From NCBI GenBank assembly GCA_036756425.1, contig DAIOLC010000063.1:1-7411 (forward strand): DNA of 7,411 nt. The letters run 5' to 3'. Positions 1 through 6,090 of the stretch are shown in pieces (positions within the stretch are counted from its first letter, which is position 1; every line of letters begins with the position of its first letter). The position numbers and the translations under genes are program-made. The stretch is from UBA6115 sp012514225. GTDB taxonomy: Bacteria > Bacillota > Clostridia > Christensenellales > Aristaeellaceae. The notes below the pieces were generated by a model, which was not told the DNA's origin, ran no database searches, and saw only the letters and a program-made list of their open reading frames with translations.

Positions 1-884
1 GCGGGATGACCTACAAGTCCGCGGCGGCGGGGCTCAACCTGGGCGGCGGGAAGACGGTGCTGATCGGCGACGCGTCCAAAATCAAGTCCGAAGCCTATTT
101 CCGCGCCCTGGGCCGCTATGTGCAGAGCCTCAACGGACGTTACATCACGGCGGAGGACGTCAACACCTCCACCCGCGACATGAGCTATGTGGCGATGGAG
201 ACCAACTTCGTCGTCGGCCTGGAGGGCAAGTCCGGCAACCCCTCCCCCGTGACCGCGCAGGGCGTGTTCCACGGCGTGCGCGCCGGCCTGATGAAGAAGT
301 TCGGGAACCCCGACGTGGCGGGCCGCACCTTTGCCGTGCAGGGCGCCGGGCAGACAGGCTACTACCTCATCGGCAACCTGCTGGAGGCGGGGGCGAAAAA
401 GGTCTACTTCACCGAAATCAACCCCAGGCACATCCAGCGCATGGCGCAGGAGCACCCCGAAGTGGAATTCGTCAGCCCCGACGACATCTACGGCGTGGAG
501 GCCGACGTCTTCTGCCCCTGCGCCCTGGGCGGCACCCTCAACGGCGACACCATCCCCAAAATCAAGGCGCCCGTCATCGCCGGCTCCGCCAACAACGCGC
601 TGCTGGACGAGGTCGTCCACGGCAACCTCATCAAGGAGCGCGGCATCATTTACTGCCCGGACTTCGTCATCAATGCCGGCGGCATCATCAACGTCTACCA
701 TGAGATGCACGGCTACGTGAAGGACCGCGTGATGGCCGAGACCAAGAAAATCTACGACCGGCTGCTGGAAATCCTGGACATCGCCGAACGGGAGAACATC
801 ACCTCCCAGGCCGCGGCCAAGGTGTTCGCCAAGCAGCGCATCGAGGCCGTGCGCAACCTGCACAGCAACTACATCCCGCGGTAA
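1..884 (+). CDS. Leucine dehydrogenase-type (Glu/Leu/Phe/Val) amino acid dehydrogenase, 5' truncated by window edge
   Basis: Cytoplasmic NAD-dependent oxidative deamination of a branched-chain L-amino acid (probably leucine/valine) to its 2-oxo acid, or the reverse. The frame is open to the window edge, and the first Met (base 6) is internal: it sits in the family motif G-MTYK, and about 64 N-terminal residues are missing. Numbering from that Met, K4 and K16 (in GLNLGGGK) match the substrate-binding and catalytic lysines K68 and K80 of Bacillus leucine dehydrogenase, and D51 in TAEDV matches catalytic D115. SGNPSPVTA (76-84) is a family hallmark. The Rossmann motif is GAGQTG (113-118), followed by an acidic residue (E137) at the end of strand 2, as expected for NAD. 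CALGG, AGSANN and VINAGGIINV follow. GLNLGGGK and the GGIINV pocket resemble leucine rather than phenylalanine or glutamate dehydrogenases, but exact substrate choice is inference. It ends with TAA; the upstream operon context is outside the window. Confidence 0.93.
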   Translation, partial: GMTYKSAAAGLNLGGGKTVLIGDASKIKSEAYFRALGRYVQSLNGRYITAEDVNTSTRDMSYVAMETNFVVGLEGKSGNPSPVTAQGVFHGVRAGLMKKFGNPDVAGRTFAVQGAGQTGYYLIGNLLEAGAKKVYFTEINPRHIQRMAQEHPEVEFVSPDDIYGVEADVFCPCALGGTLNGDTIPKIKAPVIAGSANNALLDEVVHGNLIKERGIIYCPDFVINAGGIINVYHEMHGYVKDRVMAETKKIYDRLLEILDIAERENITSQAAAKVFAKQRIEAVRNLHSNYIPR

Positions 885-903
885 GGGAAAGGAAGGGAAA
901 CGG

Positions 904-926
904 GGGGGCGGCCGACGGCCGCCCCC
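904..926 (+). terminator. GC hairpin after the dehydrogenase, probable terminator
   Basis: A perfect 10-bp stem, GGGGGCGGCC / GGCCGCCCCC, with a GAC loop begins 20 nt after the dehydrogenase stop codon. It is followed by TGTTC rather than a T-run, so it is a strong hairpin but not a canonical intrinsic terminator. Confidence 0.55.
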
Positions 927-1029
927 TGTTCAGAATGCCAATTAACCTTACTACAGAGGCAAATGGCGGGGGGCTTCGGGGGGCGGCAGCCCCCCGATGG
1001 AAATCGTGTCGTCCGGCTTTGCCGGACGC

Positions 1030-1113
1030 GCGGGGCGTTTTCGCTTAAAGCGAAAACATTCCGCAGCCATCCTCCGAATCGAAAAAGGTCCGCAGACCTT
1101 TTTCGAAAAGCAA
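1030..1113 (+). repeat. Dispersed palindromic repeat, copy A
   Basis: Aligned without gaps to the reverse complement of 7301-7384, this segment matches at 68 of 84 positions by hand count. It folds as two hairpins. The first, 1030-1064, pairs GCGGGGCGTTTTCGCT with AGCGAAAACATTCCGC around TAA, with two G-U pairs and one mismatch. The second, 1079-1106, is a perfect 12-bp stem TCGAAAAAGGTC / GACCTTTTTCGA around CGCA, with an outer CCTCCG/CGGAGG pairing at 1071-1076/1116-1121. It looks like a REP/MITE-type intergenic element. Its genome-wide copy number cannot be judged from this window. Confidence 0.75.
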
Positions 1114-1126
1114 CGCGGAGGGGGCG

Positions 1127-1156
1127 CCGGGAACTCTCTTGAAAGAATGTTCCCGG
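1127..1156 (-). terminator. Hairpin downstream of the acetyltransferase gene, possible terminator
   Basis: An 8-bp stem CCGGGAAC / GTTCCCGG with a 14-nt loop lies 50 nt beyond the minus-strand acetyltransferase stop. The loop contains TCTT/AAGA that can extend the pairing. There is no T-run on the minus strand after the stem, so a terminator role is tentative; it may belong to the adjacent repeat. Confidence 0.35.
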
Positions 1157-1206
1157 ACCCTCAAAGAACATTATCTGTTTCTGTAAGCTTGAGGCGTTGC
1201 AGGAGA

Positions 1207-1896
1207 TCAGCGAAGCTGGCCAGGGAGCTTCAGCTTCCGACGCGGCGGGAAGGTTCTGTCATAGGCCGAAAACGTCTCGCCCTCCGCTTCCTCAAAGAGC
1301 GGAGAGGCGCGGTAGCGGCCGGCTTTCCCCGCCAGCGCGCCGTCAAAGAGCGGCAGCGCCATGAAGTAAGGCGCGCCGCCGGAAGCGGGGAGGGCGCCCA
1401 TGCGGACGCCGAAGGCCGAGGCGGGCAGGAAGCCGAAGCGGCCGTAGTAGGCAGGGTCCCCGGTCAGCAGGAGCGCGGTTTCCCCCTGCTCCCGCGCAAC
1501 CTGGATCGCCGCGCGCATCAGCGCCGCGCCCACGCCCCGGCGGGCGCAGGCGGGCAGCACGCTCAGCGGGCCCAGGGTCAGGACGGGCAGGGCGCCGCCG
1601 GCATCCAGGAGGATGTCCGCGGGGCTGAGCAGCGCGTGGCCGACGGCGCTGCCGTCATATTCCGCCACGATGCTGTGCCAGGGCCGGAACCCCGGTGCCT
1701 CCCGCAGGCGGTGCAGGATGAAGTGCTCGGTGCAGCCCGGCGCGTAGCGGTTCCAGAAAGCCTCCCGGGTCAGCTCCTCAACCGGGCGCCGCTCCTCCGC
1801 CCGCTCGGGGCGCAGGCTTAAGCCCGGCACCGCCGGGTCGTCATCAATCGCCAGTCCTGGCGTGCCCTCTAAATTCTCATCGTTCATTGAAATCAT
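1207..1896 (-). CDS. GNAT-family N-acetyltransferase, YhbS-like
   Basis: A 229-residue cytoplasmic acyltransferase expected to move an acetyl group from acetyl-CoA to an amine; the substrate is unknown. The fold starts near residue 26 (LSLRPERAEE). The acetyl-CoA pyrophosphate loop is ARRGVGAAL (118-126), matching Q/RxxGxG/A with Ala in the first position. It is preceded by the beta-strand LTLGPLSVLP (107-115) and followed by ALLLTGDPAYYGRFGF (141-156), the usual late GNAT motif with a conserved Tyr. The tail with PYFMALPLFDGAL is typical of the YhbS (COG3153) group. Start choice is uncertain: ATG at 1896 and ATG at 1887 are in frame, neither with a strong Shine-Dalgarno, and the acidic N-terminal 25 residues lie outside the domain, so a later start is possible. 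It shares direction with the ABC genes upstream but is separated from them by 128 nt of hairpins, so it is probably transcribed separately. Confidence 0.88.
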   Translation of the reverse strand: MISMNDENLEGTPGLAIDDDPAVPGLSLRPERAEERRPVEELTREAFWNRYAPGCTEHFILHRLREAPGFRPWHSIVAEYDGSAVGHALLSPADILLDAGGALPVLTLGPLSVLPACARRGVGAALMRAAIQVAREQGETALLLTGDPAYYGRFGFLPASAFGVRMGALPASGGAPYFMALPLFDGALAGKAGRYRASPLFEEAEGETFSAYDRTFPPRRKLKLPGQLR

Positions 1897-1948
1897 CCCA
1901 TCGCCTGCAACGGTTTGCTACATCAGGATAAAGGAAGAATAAACGGGC

Positions 1949-1999
1949 CAAGGGACGAAGTCCCTTGCCAGGGGGCGCGGGGGATGGAATCCCCCGCGC
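1949..1999 (-). terminator. Tandem hairpins ending the ABC transporter operon
   Basis: There are two perfect stems between the ABC permease stop (2025) and the acetyltransferase: CAAGGGAC-GAA-GTCCCTTG (1949-1967, 8 bp) and an 11-bp stem 1975-1985 / 1989-1999 (GCGCGGGGGAT / ATCCCCCGCGC, loop GGA). Read on the minus strand they lie just after the permease stop and would block readthrough, though only a short TTT follows (GCCCGTTTATTC). They may instead be another palindromic repeat, as the GGGGGATGGAATCCCCC core shares ATGGAA with the repeat zone near 1000. Confidence 0.5.
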
Positions 2000-2024
2000 T
2001 TCGTCCTCCCTCCCCGGCTCTCCC

Positions 2025-3254
2025 CTACTCGTGCCGGAGCGCCTCGCGCACGATACGGCCCAGGCGGGTCTTGTTGCCGTAGTTGAGGGAGCCCCAGCGG
2101 TAGATTTTGATGCTGAGGAAGGCGAAGAAGACAACGAACAGCAGCATGAGCGCGCCGGCCAGGATGATTTGCCCGATGGGCACGGTGGACATGGCGCTTC
2201 GCAGCGGCATGACCATCACCGAGGTCAACGGCACGATGCTGCCGATGACGGAGATGGCGCTGTCGGGCAGGTTCATGGCGAAGGTGGAGATGATGTAGGC
2301 GAAAATGAACAGGAACTGGACCAGCGCGGTCGCGCTGCCCACGTCCTCCATCTTGGAGACGGTCGAGCCCAGCGCCGCGAAGAGAAAGAGGTACATGACG
2401 TAGCCGGTGATGGAGAAAAAGAGGTAGACGGCGAGGTACTCGGCGGTGAGGGAGCCGGAGAGCATCGCGCGGAGCATCTCCGGGTAGGTGTCCTGGTTGA
2501 GCTTGTACCCGATGACGCCGGCGAGCACCACCAGCCCGAACTGCACGACGGCGGCCACGCCGGAGGCGGCGACCTTGCCGATGATGAGGCTGGCGGGGCG
2601 GGTGGAGGTGATGAGGATTTCCATGGTACGGGAGTCCTTCTCCCGCGCGATGGTGGTGGACACGCCGTTGCCGTAGAGCAGGACCACCATGTACACCAGG
2701 ACCATCAGCGCCATGGCCAGCATCATGTTGTTGAGCCGGTCCCGGCCCAGCACCGTGCTGAAGCCCTCGGCCCGCGTGCCCTCAATGAGCGCGAGGTCCT
2801 CCGCGCTGACGCCCTTTTCGTTCATCAGGCGCATCTTTTTCGCCTCTGTCAGCAAGGCCGCCATCTGCTGCTCCGTCTGGCTTTCCGGCGGGCGATCCAG
2901 GTACAGGGTCTCAAAGCGCAAATCGTCCGTGAACACGAAGCCGACGCCGACGTCCTTGGCCTTCAGCGCGTCCGCCAGCGCCGCGCGGTCCGGGTAGACC
3001 GCGTCCTCCGGCACGCTGCCCAGCAGCGGCGTCAGGCTTTGTCGGAGGGCGTCGTCGGCGAACACGTAGCCCGCCTGCTCAAAGGCCGTTTCCGGCGCCT
3101 TGGGCGGCCCGCCCGAATCGAACAGGCCGATGATGCGCGGCAGGAAGGTCAGCAGCACCACCACCAGCACCAGGATGAGCGTGGTGACCCGGGTGGTCTT
3201 CTTGCCCAGCTGGGTTTTCAGCTCGTAGGCGAAAATAATGTTAAAGTCCCGCAT
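2025..3254 (-). CDS. ABC-2 type transporter permease, NatB-like
   Basis: A 409-residue integral membrane subunit of an ABC exporter (COG1668 type). A first transmembrane segment is at about 22-42, then a polar extracytoplasmic domain to about 172, then a cluster of hydrophobic segments near 176-198, 226-250, 272-296, 308-327, 335-352 and 359-384, and a basic C-tail. EKDSRTMEILITS (205-217) is the family signature of NatB/ABC-2 permeases, in the cytoplasmic loop thought to contact the ATPase. The ATG at 3254 lies inside the 3' end of the ATPase gene (14-nt overlap, different frame), with GGGGGA 5 nt upstream as ribosome binding site, implying translational coupling. The known NatAB of Bacillus subtilis exports sodium, but this family also includes exporters of peptides and other compounds, so the substrate here is not determinable. 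No regulator or peptide gene adjoins it. Confidence 0.9.
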   Translation of the reverse strand: MRDFNIIFAYELKTQLGKKTTRVTTLILVLVVVLLTFLPRIIGLFDSGGPPKAPETAFEQAGYVFADDALRQSLTPLLGSVPEDAVYPDRAALADALKAKDVGVGFVFTDDLRFETLYLDRPPESQTEQQMAALLTEAKKMRLMNEKGVSAEDLALIEGTRAEGFSTVLGRDRLNNMMLAMALMVLVYMVVLLYGNGVSTTIAREKDSRTMEILITSTRPASLIIGKVAASGVAAVVQFGLVVLAGVIGYKLNQDTYPEMLRAMLSGSLTAEYLAVYLFFSITGYVMYLFLFAALGSTVSKMEDVGSATALVQFLFIFAYIISTFAMNLPDSAISVIGSIVPLTSVMVMPLRSAMSTVPIGQIILAGALMLLFVVFFAFLSIKIYRWGSLNYGNKTRLGRIVREALRHE

Positions 3255-4158
3255 GCTCGTCCCCCGCTTTCCGGATAAAGATGGCCGTGAGGCTGGGCTC
3301 GTACAGGCCGAAGGAACGGATGGTGACCGGCTGCCCGGACAGGTAGGCCAGCAGCGCGCCTTGCAGGGGCTGCCCCCCGGTGTCCAGGATGGCGCCGTCC
3401 TCCGTCCGCTGCGCCGTCATCCCCGGGAAGGCCTGCAGCAGCGCCGGCAGCCAGGCGTCCGCGGGCTCGAGGGCGGACAGGAAGAGCTTGTCGCGCCCCT
3501 CCTCGCGCTTGATGGCGTCCAGGCTGCCGCTGAGCAGGATGTCGCCGTGGTGGATGAGGGTCACGTCGTCGCAGATTTCCTCCACATAGCCCATCTGGTG
3601 GGAGGAGAAGATGACCAGCCGGCCCTCGCTGACAAAGCGCTGGACGGCGTCCTTGAAAATCTGGGCGTTGACGGGGTCCAGGCCGGAGAAGGGCTCGTCG
3701 AGGATGAGGATGTCCGGGTCGTTGAGAAAGGACTGCGCAATCTGGATTTTCTGCTGGTTGCCCTTGGAAAGGGTTTCCAGCTTCTTCTTCTTGAACTCAC
3801 CCAGCTCGAAGGCGTCCACCCACTCGTTCGCGCTGCGCACCGCGTCCTTCCGGGTGGCGCCGCGCAGGCGGGCGAAGTAGACCAGCTGCTCCAGCACCTC
3901 GTTCTTCTGGTACATCCCGCGCTCCTCCGGCAGGTAGCCGATGCGCAGGGAACGGGGCTTAAACGGCTGCCCGTCCAGCAGGAAACGGCCGCTGTCCGGG
4001 CGGAAGACGTCCATCAGGCAGCGGATAGTGGTGGACTTGCCCGCGCCGTTGCGGCCCAGGAAGCCCATCGCGCGGCCCGAATTCACGCTGAAGGTAATCC
4101 CGTGCAGGATTTCCTTGTCGCCAAAGCTTTTCCGGATGTCCTGGATATCGAGTTTCAT
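3241..4158 (-). CDS. ABC transporter ATP-binding protein, NatA-like
   Basis: A 305-residue cytoplasmic ATPase that would power the adjoining permease. Walker A GRNGAGKST is at 35-43, signature LSKGNQQ at 130-136, Walker B ILILDEP at 150-156, D-loop SGLD at 158-161 and the switch His at H187. The Q-loop region reads YLPEERGMY (75-83), with Glu where most ABC ATPases have Gln; this and LSKGNQQK are typical of the NatA subfamily rather than defects. After the nucleotide-binding domain (to about residue 215) a C-terminal region of about 90 residues of less certain role follows, as in other NatA proteins. The ATG at 4158 has AAGGAG (4164-4169) 5 nt upstream. It is first gene of a two-gene operon with the permease. 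Confidence 0.92.
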   Translation of the reverse strand: MKLDIQDIRKSFGDKEILHGITFSVNSGRAMGFLGRNGAGKSTTIRCLMDVFRPDSGRFLLDGQPFKPRSLRIGYLPEERGMYQKNEVLEQLVYFARLRGATRKDAVRSANEWVDAFELGEFKKKKLETLSKGNQQKIQIAQSFLNDPDILILDEPFSGLDPVNAQIFKDAVQRFVSEGRLVIFSSHQMGYVEEICDDVTLIHHGDILLSGSLDAIKREEGRDKLFLSALEPADAWLPALLQAFPGMTAQRTEDGAILDTGGQPLQGALLAYLSGQPVTIRSFGLYEPSLTAIFIRKAGDEHAGL

Positions 4159-4163
4159 CGCGT

Positions 4164-4169
4164 CTCCTT
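4164..4169 (-). promoter_or_regulatory. Ribosome binding site of the NatA-like gene
   Basis: AAGGAG on the minus strand, 5 nt before the ATG at 4158, fixes the start of the ATPase gene. Confidence 0.8.
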
Positions 4170-4202
4170 CCCCGCCGGGCGGACGGCCCGAAAGACCCTC
4201 TT

Positions 4203-4231
4203 ATTTTACTTCATTTTCAGTCTCGGGCCAA
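4203..4231 (-). promoter_or_regulatory. SigmaA-type promoter of the ABC operon
   Basis: On the minus strand: -35 TTGGCC (4226-4231), 17-nt spacer, -10 TAAAAT (4203-4208, 5 of 6 to consensus). It lies about 45 nt upstream of the ATPase start with only non-coding DNA between, so the leader is about 40 nt. A 7-bp inverted repeat, GGCCCGA (4185-4191) and TCGGGCC (4223-4229), flanks the -10. Confidence 0.65.
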
Positions 4232-4248
4232 AAATTGACCGAAATTTC

Positions 4249-4263
4249 GTGTAAAGTTTACAC
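4249..4263. promoter_or_regulatory. 15-nt palindrome upstream of the ABC promoter, candidate operator
   Basis: GTGTAAA-G-TTTACAC is a perfect 7-1-7 palindrome whose edge is 18 nt upstream of the -35 box. It directly abuts a second palindrome, CGAAATTTCG (4240-4249), and a TTACAC half-site recurs at 4269-4274. The arrangement suits a dimeric regulator; which one is unknown. It sits between the EamA stop and the ABC promoter. As it is AT-rich and lacks a T-run, it is a poor terminator. Confidence 0.45.
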
Positions 4264-4280
4264 CCGCCTTACACGGGGGC

Positions 4281-5201
4281 TCAAGAGTCGCCGGGCAGGG
4301 GTTCCTTTTCCAGCCGCGGGCCCTCGGCGCGCTGGGCAATCAGGATGGCGGCGAACATCAGTCCGGAGCCCGCGTATTCCCGCGGGGTGGGCTGCTCGCC
4401 CAGCACCAGCATGCCGGCGAGCACGGCGAAGACAGCCTCCAGGCTCATCATCAGGGAGGCGACGGCCGGGGGCGTGGTGCGCTGGGCCAGGATTTGCAGG
4501 GTGTAGGCGACGCCGGAGGACAACACGCCGGCATAGAGCAAAGGCCCCGCCGCATCCAGGACGGGGCCGATGGCGGGGCGCTCGAACAGCAGCATGGCGA
4601 CGCCGGAGAGCGCCCCGCACACCAAAAACTGCGCGGCGCACAGCTTGACCCCGTTCACCCGGACGCCGTAATGGTCCACCAGCATGATCTGCGCGGCGAA
4701 GGCGAAGGCGCACAGGATGAGCAGCAGGTCGCCGGTCCGGACGGTGAACTGCTCCGTCACGCTGAGCAGGTACAGCCCCGCCGCGGCCACCAGCACGGAC
4801 ACCCAGAGGGCGGGCCGGGGCCGGTGCCCCAGGAACAGGCCGTATGCCGGCACGATGAGGATGTACAGCGCCGTCAGGAAGCCCGCCTTGCCGGCGGTGG
4901 TGTCCCTTAAGCCGAACTGCTGCAGGTTGACCGCCACGAACAGCGCGAGGCCGCACAGCAGCCCGCCCCTTCGCAGCAAACGGCGCTGTTCAGGAGAGGG
5001 GATGTCCCCCTTCCTTTTTGAAATCCGCCCGGAGAGCAGGATGACCGGCGCCAGCGCAACCGCGCCCAGCAGGGAGCGGACCGCCTGGAAGGTGAAGGGG
5101 CCGATGTGCTCCATGCCCAGGCTCTGGGCGACGAAGGCGCTGCCCCAGATGACGGCGGCCAGCAGCAGCATCAGGCTGCCAGACCTGCGGCTGAAAGCCA
5201 T
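4281..5201 (-). CDS. EamA/DMT-superfamily transporter (RhaT/YdcZ-like 10-helix permease)
   Basis: A 306-residue inner-membrane carrier of the drug/metabolite transporter superfamily. It consists of two homologous EamA halves of five helices each. The first starts at LMLLLAAVIWGSAFVAQS, the common EamA opening with a WG-AF core. The second half ends with SLEAVFAVLAGMLVLGEQPT, the E-x-x-F...LGE signature, then a last helix and a short charged tail. These proteins export or import small metabolites such as amino acids; the substrate cannot be told from sequence. The start is ATG at 5201, with purine-rich GGGAGGGG just upstream and a good promoter at 5232-5260. The frame stays open upstream to 5603, but that extension overlaps the divergent SufC gene and the promoter and is not protein-like. 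It is divergent from the sufC-type gene and is followed 122 nt later by the ABC operon, which has its own promoter. Confidence 0.92.
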   Translation of the reverse strand: MAFSRRSGSLMLLLAAVIWGSAFVAQSLGMEHIGPFTFQAVRSLLGAVALAPVILLSGRISKRKGDIPSPEQRRLLRRGGLLCGLALFVAVNLQQFGLRDTTAGKAGFLTALYILIVPAYGLFLGHRPRPALWVSVLVAAAGLYLLSVTEQFTVRTGDLLLILCAFAFAAQIMLVDHYGVRVNGVKLCAAQFLVCGALSGVAMLLFERPAIGPVLDAAGPLLYAGVLSSGVAYTLQILAQRTTPPAVASLMMSLEAVFAVLAGMLVLGEQPTPREYAGSGLMFAAILIAQRAEGPRLEKEPLPGDS

Positions 5202-5231
5202 CCCCGTCCCCTCCCTTCCGCGTATTGGGGC

Positions 5232-5260
5232 ATTGTAAAGCCGGGGCCCCGGCGCGTCAA
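5232..5260 (-). promoter_or_regulatory. SigmaA-type promoter of the EamA transporter with palindromic spacer
   Basis: On the minus strand: -35 TTGACG (5255-5260, 5 of 6), a 17-nt spacer, -10 TACAAT (5232-5237, 5 of 6), 31 nt from the start codon. The spacer is almost wholly occupied by the perfect 14-bp palindrome GCCGGGGCCCCGGC (5240-5253), which may be an operator. Confidence 0.7.
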
Positions 5261-5315
5261 GGAACCGGGGCTGCGTTCGCCCGCCCGGGGGGATGCTTTC
5301 GCCCGCCAAAGCGGG

Positions 5316-5321
5316 TACAAT
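5316..5321 (+). promoter_or_regulatory. Putative -10 box of the sufC-sufB operon
   Basis: TACAAT (5 of 6 to consensus) lies 46 nt before the GTG start. No good -35 exists at the usual spacing (ATGCTT at 5293-5298 with a 17-nt spacer). The interval carries the inverted repeat CCCGC-CAAA-GCGGG (5302-5315). This could be a weak or activator-dependent promoter. Confidence 0.45.
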
Positions 5322-5336
5322 GTCTGCGCGAATATC

Positions 5337-5360
5337 GCCCGGAAAACCGGGCTGTGGAGG
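5337..5360 (+). promoter_or_regulatory. Leader hairpin plus ribosome binding site of the SufC-like gene
   Basis: GCCCGG-AAAA-CCGGGC (5337-5352) forms a 6-bp GC stem ending 3 nt before GGAGG (5356-5360), which is 7 nt from the GTG start. The Shine-Dalgarno supports the GTG as the true start. The hairpin falls inside the predicted leader and may affect ribosome access. Confidence 0.6.
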
Positions 5361-5367
5361 ATAGCAA

Positions 5368-6090
5368 GTGATTGAGCTTCGCAACGTCAACTGGACGCTG
5401 CCGGAAGGGCAGGAAATCATCAGCGACCTGAGCCTCGCCATCCCCGGCGGCAAACTGACCGTGGTCACCGGGCCCAACGGCGGCGGCAAGACCACGCTGG
5501 CCAAACTCATCGCGGGTCTGGTCACCCCGACCTCCGGGCAGATTCTGCTGGACGGGCGGGACATCACCGGGCTGGACGTAACCCAGCGCGCGCGGCTGGG
5601 CATCAGCTACGGCTTCCAGACGCCGGTGCGCTTCAAGGGGCTGACAGTCCAGGGCTTGCTGGAGGCGGCGGCCGGCCGGCTCCTGAGCTTCGACGAGATG
5701 TGCGACCTGACCGGCAAGGTGGGGCTGTGCACGGCGGACTATGTGGACCGGGAGGTGGACGCCAGCCTGTCGGGCGGCGAAATCAAGCGCGTGGAAATCG
5801 CCTCCGTGCTGGCGCGGGGCACACGGGTGTCGATTTTCGACGAGCCGGAGGCCGGCATCGACATGTGGTCCTTCAACGGCCTGGTCGAGGTCTTCCGCAG
5901 CCTGAAACAGCAGGGGATGACCATGGTGGTCATTTCCCACCAGCAGCGGCTGATTGAGATTGCAGACGAAATCGTCGTGCTTTCCGGCGGCCATCTGCGC
6001 GACCAGGGGCCGCGCGAGCTGGTCATGCCGGGGCTGCTGGCGGGCGAGATTGCCGGGCACTGCCCGGTGGGCAGGAAGGTGGGCGCATGA
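5368..6090 (+). CDS. sufC: Fe-S cluster assembly ATPase, SufC-like (SMS-type SmsC)
   Basis: A 240-residue soluble ABC-type ATPase that partners a SufB-type scaffold and drives conformational change during iron-sulfur cluster building in the cytoplasm; it is not a transporter. Walker A GPNGGGKTT is at 35-43, Q-loop Q84 in YGFQTPVRFKG, signature LSGGEIKR at 134-141, Walker B VSIFDEP at 154-160 and the switch His at H191 in SHQQR. The stretch FDEPEAGIDMWSF (157-169) differs from the classical SufC form with S-D-S-G-L-D after the Walker B Glu and resembles the SufC-like subunit of minimal SufBC/SMS systems. It starts with GTG, supported by GGAGG 7 nt upstream. Its stop overlaps the next start as ATGA (6087-6090). 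The length matches the family. Confidence 0.93.
   Translation: MIELRNVNWTLPEGQEIISDLSLAIPGGKLTVVTGPNGGGKTTLAKLIAGLVTPTSGQILLDGRDITGLDVTQRARLGISYGFQTPVRFKGLTVQGLLEAAAGRLLSFDEMCDLTGKVGLCTADYVDREVDASLSGGEIKRVEIASVLARGTRVSIFDEPEAGIDMWSFNGLVEVFRSLKQQGMTMVVISHQQRLIEIADEIVVLSGGHLRDQGPRELVMPGLLAGEIAGHCPVGRKVGA

Larger units (their letters stand above)
885..1206. other. Gene-free convergent intergenic stretch rich in stem-loops
   Basis: This stretch lies between the convergent dehydrogenase and acetyltransferase genes. No gene is supported. In order it holds the hairpin at 904-926; GGGGGGC-GGCA-GCCCCCC at 978-995; GTCCGGC-TTT-GCCGGAC at 1011-1027; the dispersed repeat copy at 1030-1113 (two hairpins); and CCGGGAAC/GTTCCCGG at 1127-1134/1149-1156. 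Small reading frames crossing it on both strands have no recognisable product and no ribosome binding site. Confidence 0.7.

Noticed and set aside
6..884. ATG at base 6 as true start of the dehydrogenase
   Set aside because: It lies within the conserved MTYK motif, and the N-terminal part of the fold is missing; the gene begins before the window.
960..1160. CRISPR array or tRNA in the hairpin-rich zone
   Set aside because: No regularly spaced direct repeats and no cloverleaf; the hairpins differ in sequence and spacing.
869..1171. 100-codon minus-strand frame in the first hairpin zone
   Set aside because: Spans terminator hairpins and the repeat; no ribosome binding site or family resemblance.
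1965..3278. Long plus-strand open frame (437 codons) opposite the ABC permease
   Set aside because: Low-complexity His/Asp/Gly/Gln-rich translation, exactly antisense to a clear membrane protein; a GC-rich shadow frame.
3238..4254. Plus-strand open frame opposite the ABC ATPase
   Set aside because: Antisense to a gene with complete Walker A, signature and Walker B motifs; no recognisable protein of its own.
4249..4263. Palindrome as terminator of the EamA gene
   Set aside because: AT-rich 7-bp stem with a 1-nt centre and no proper T-run immediately after it on the minus strand; an operator-like site is more likely.
5202..5603. N-terminal extension of the EamA transporter by 134 residues
   Set aside because: It would overlap the divergent sufC gene and the EamA promoter; the ATG at 5201 directly precedes the first transmembrane helix and has a ribosome binding site.
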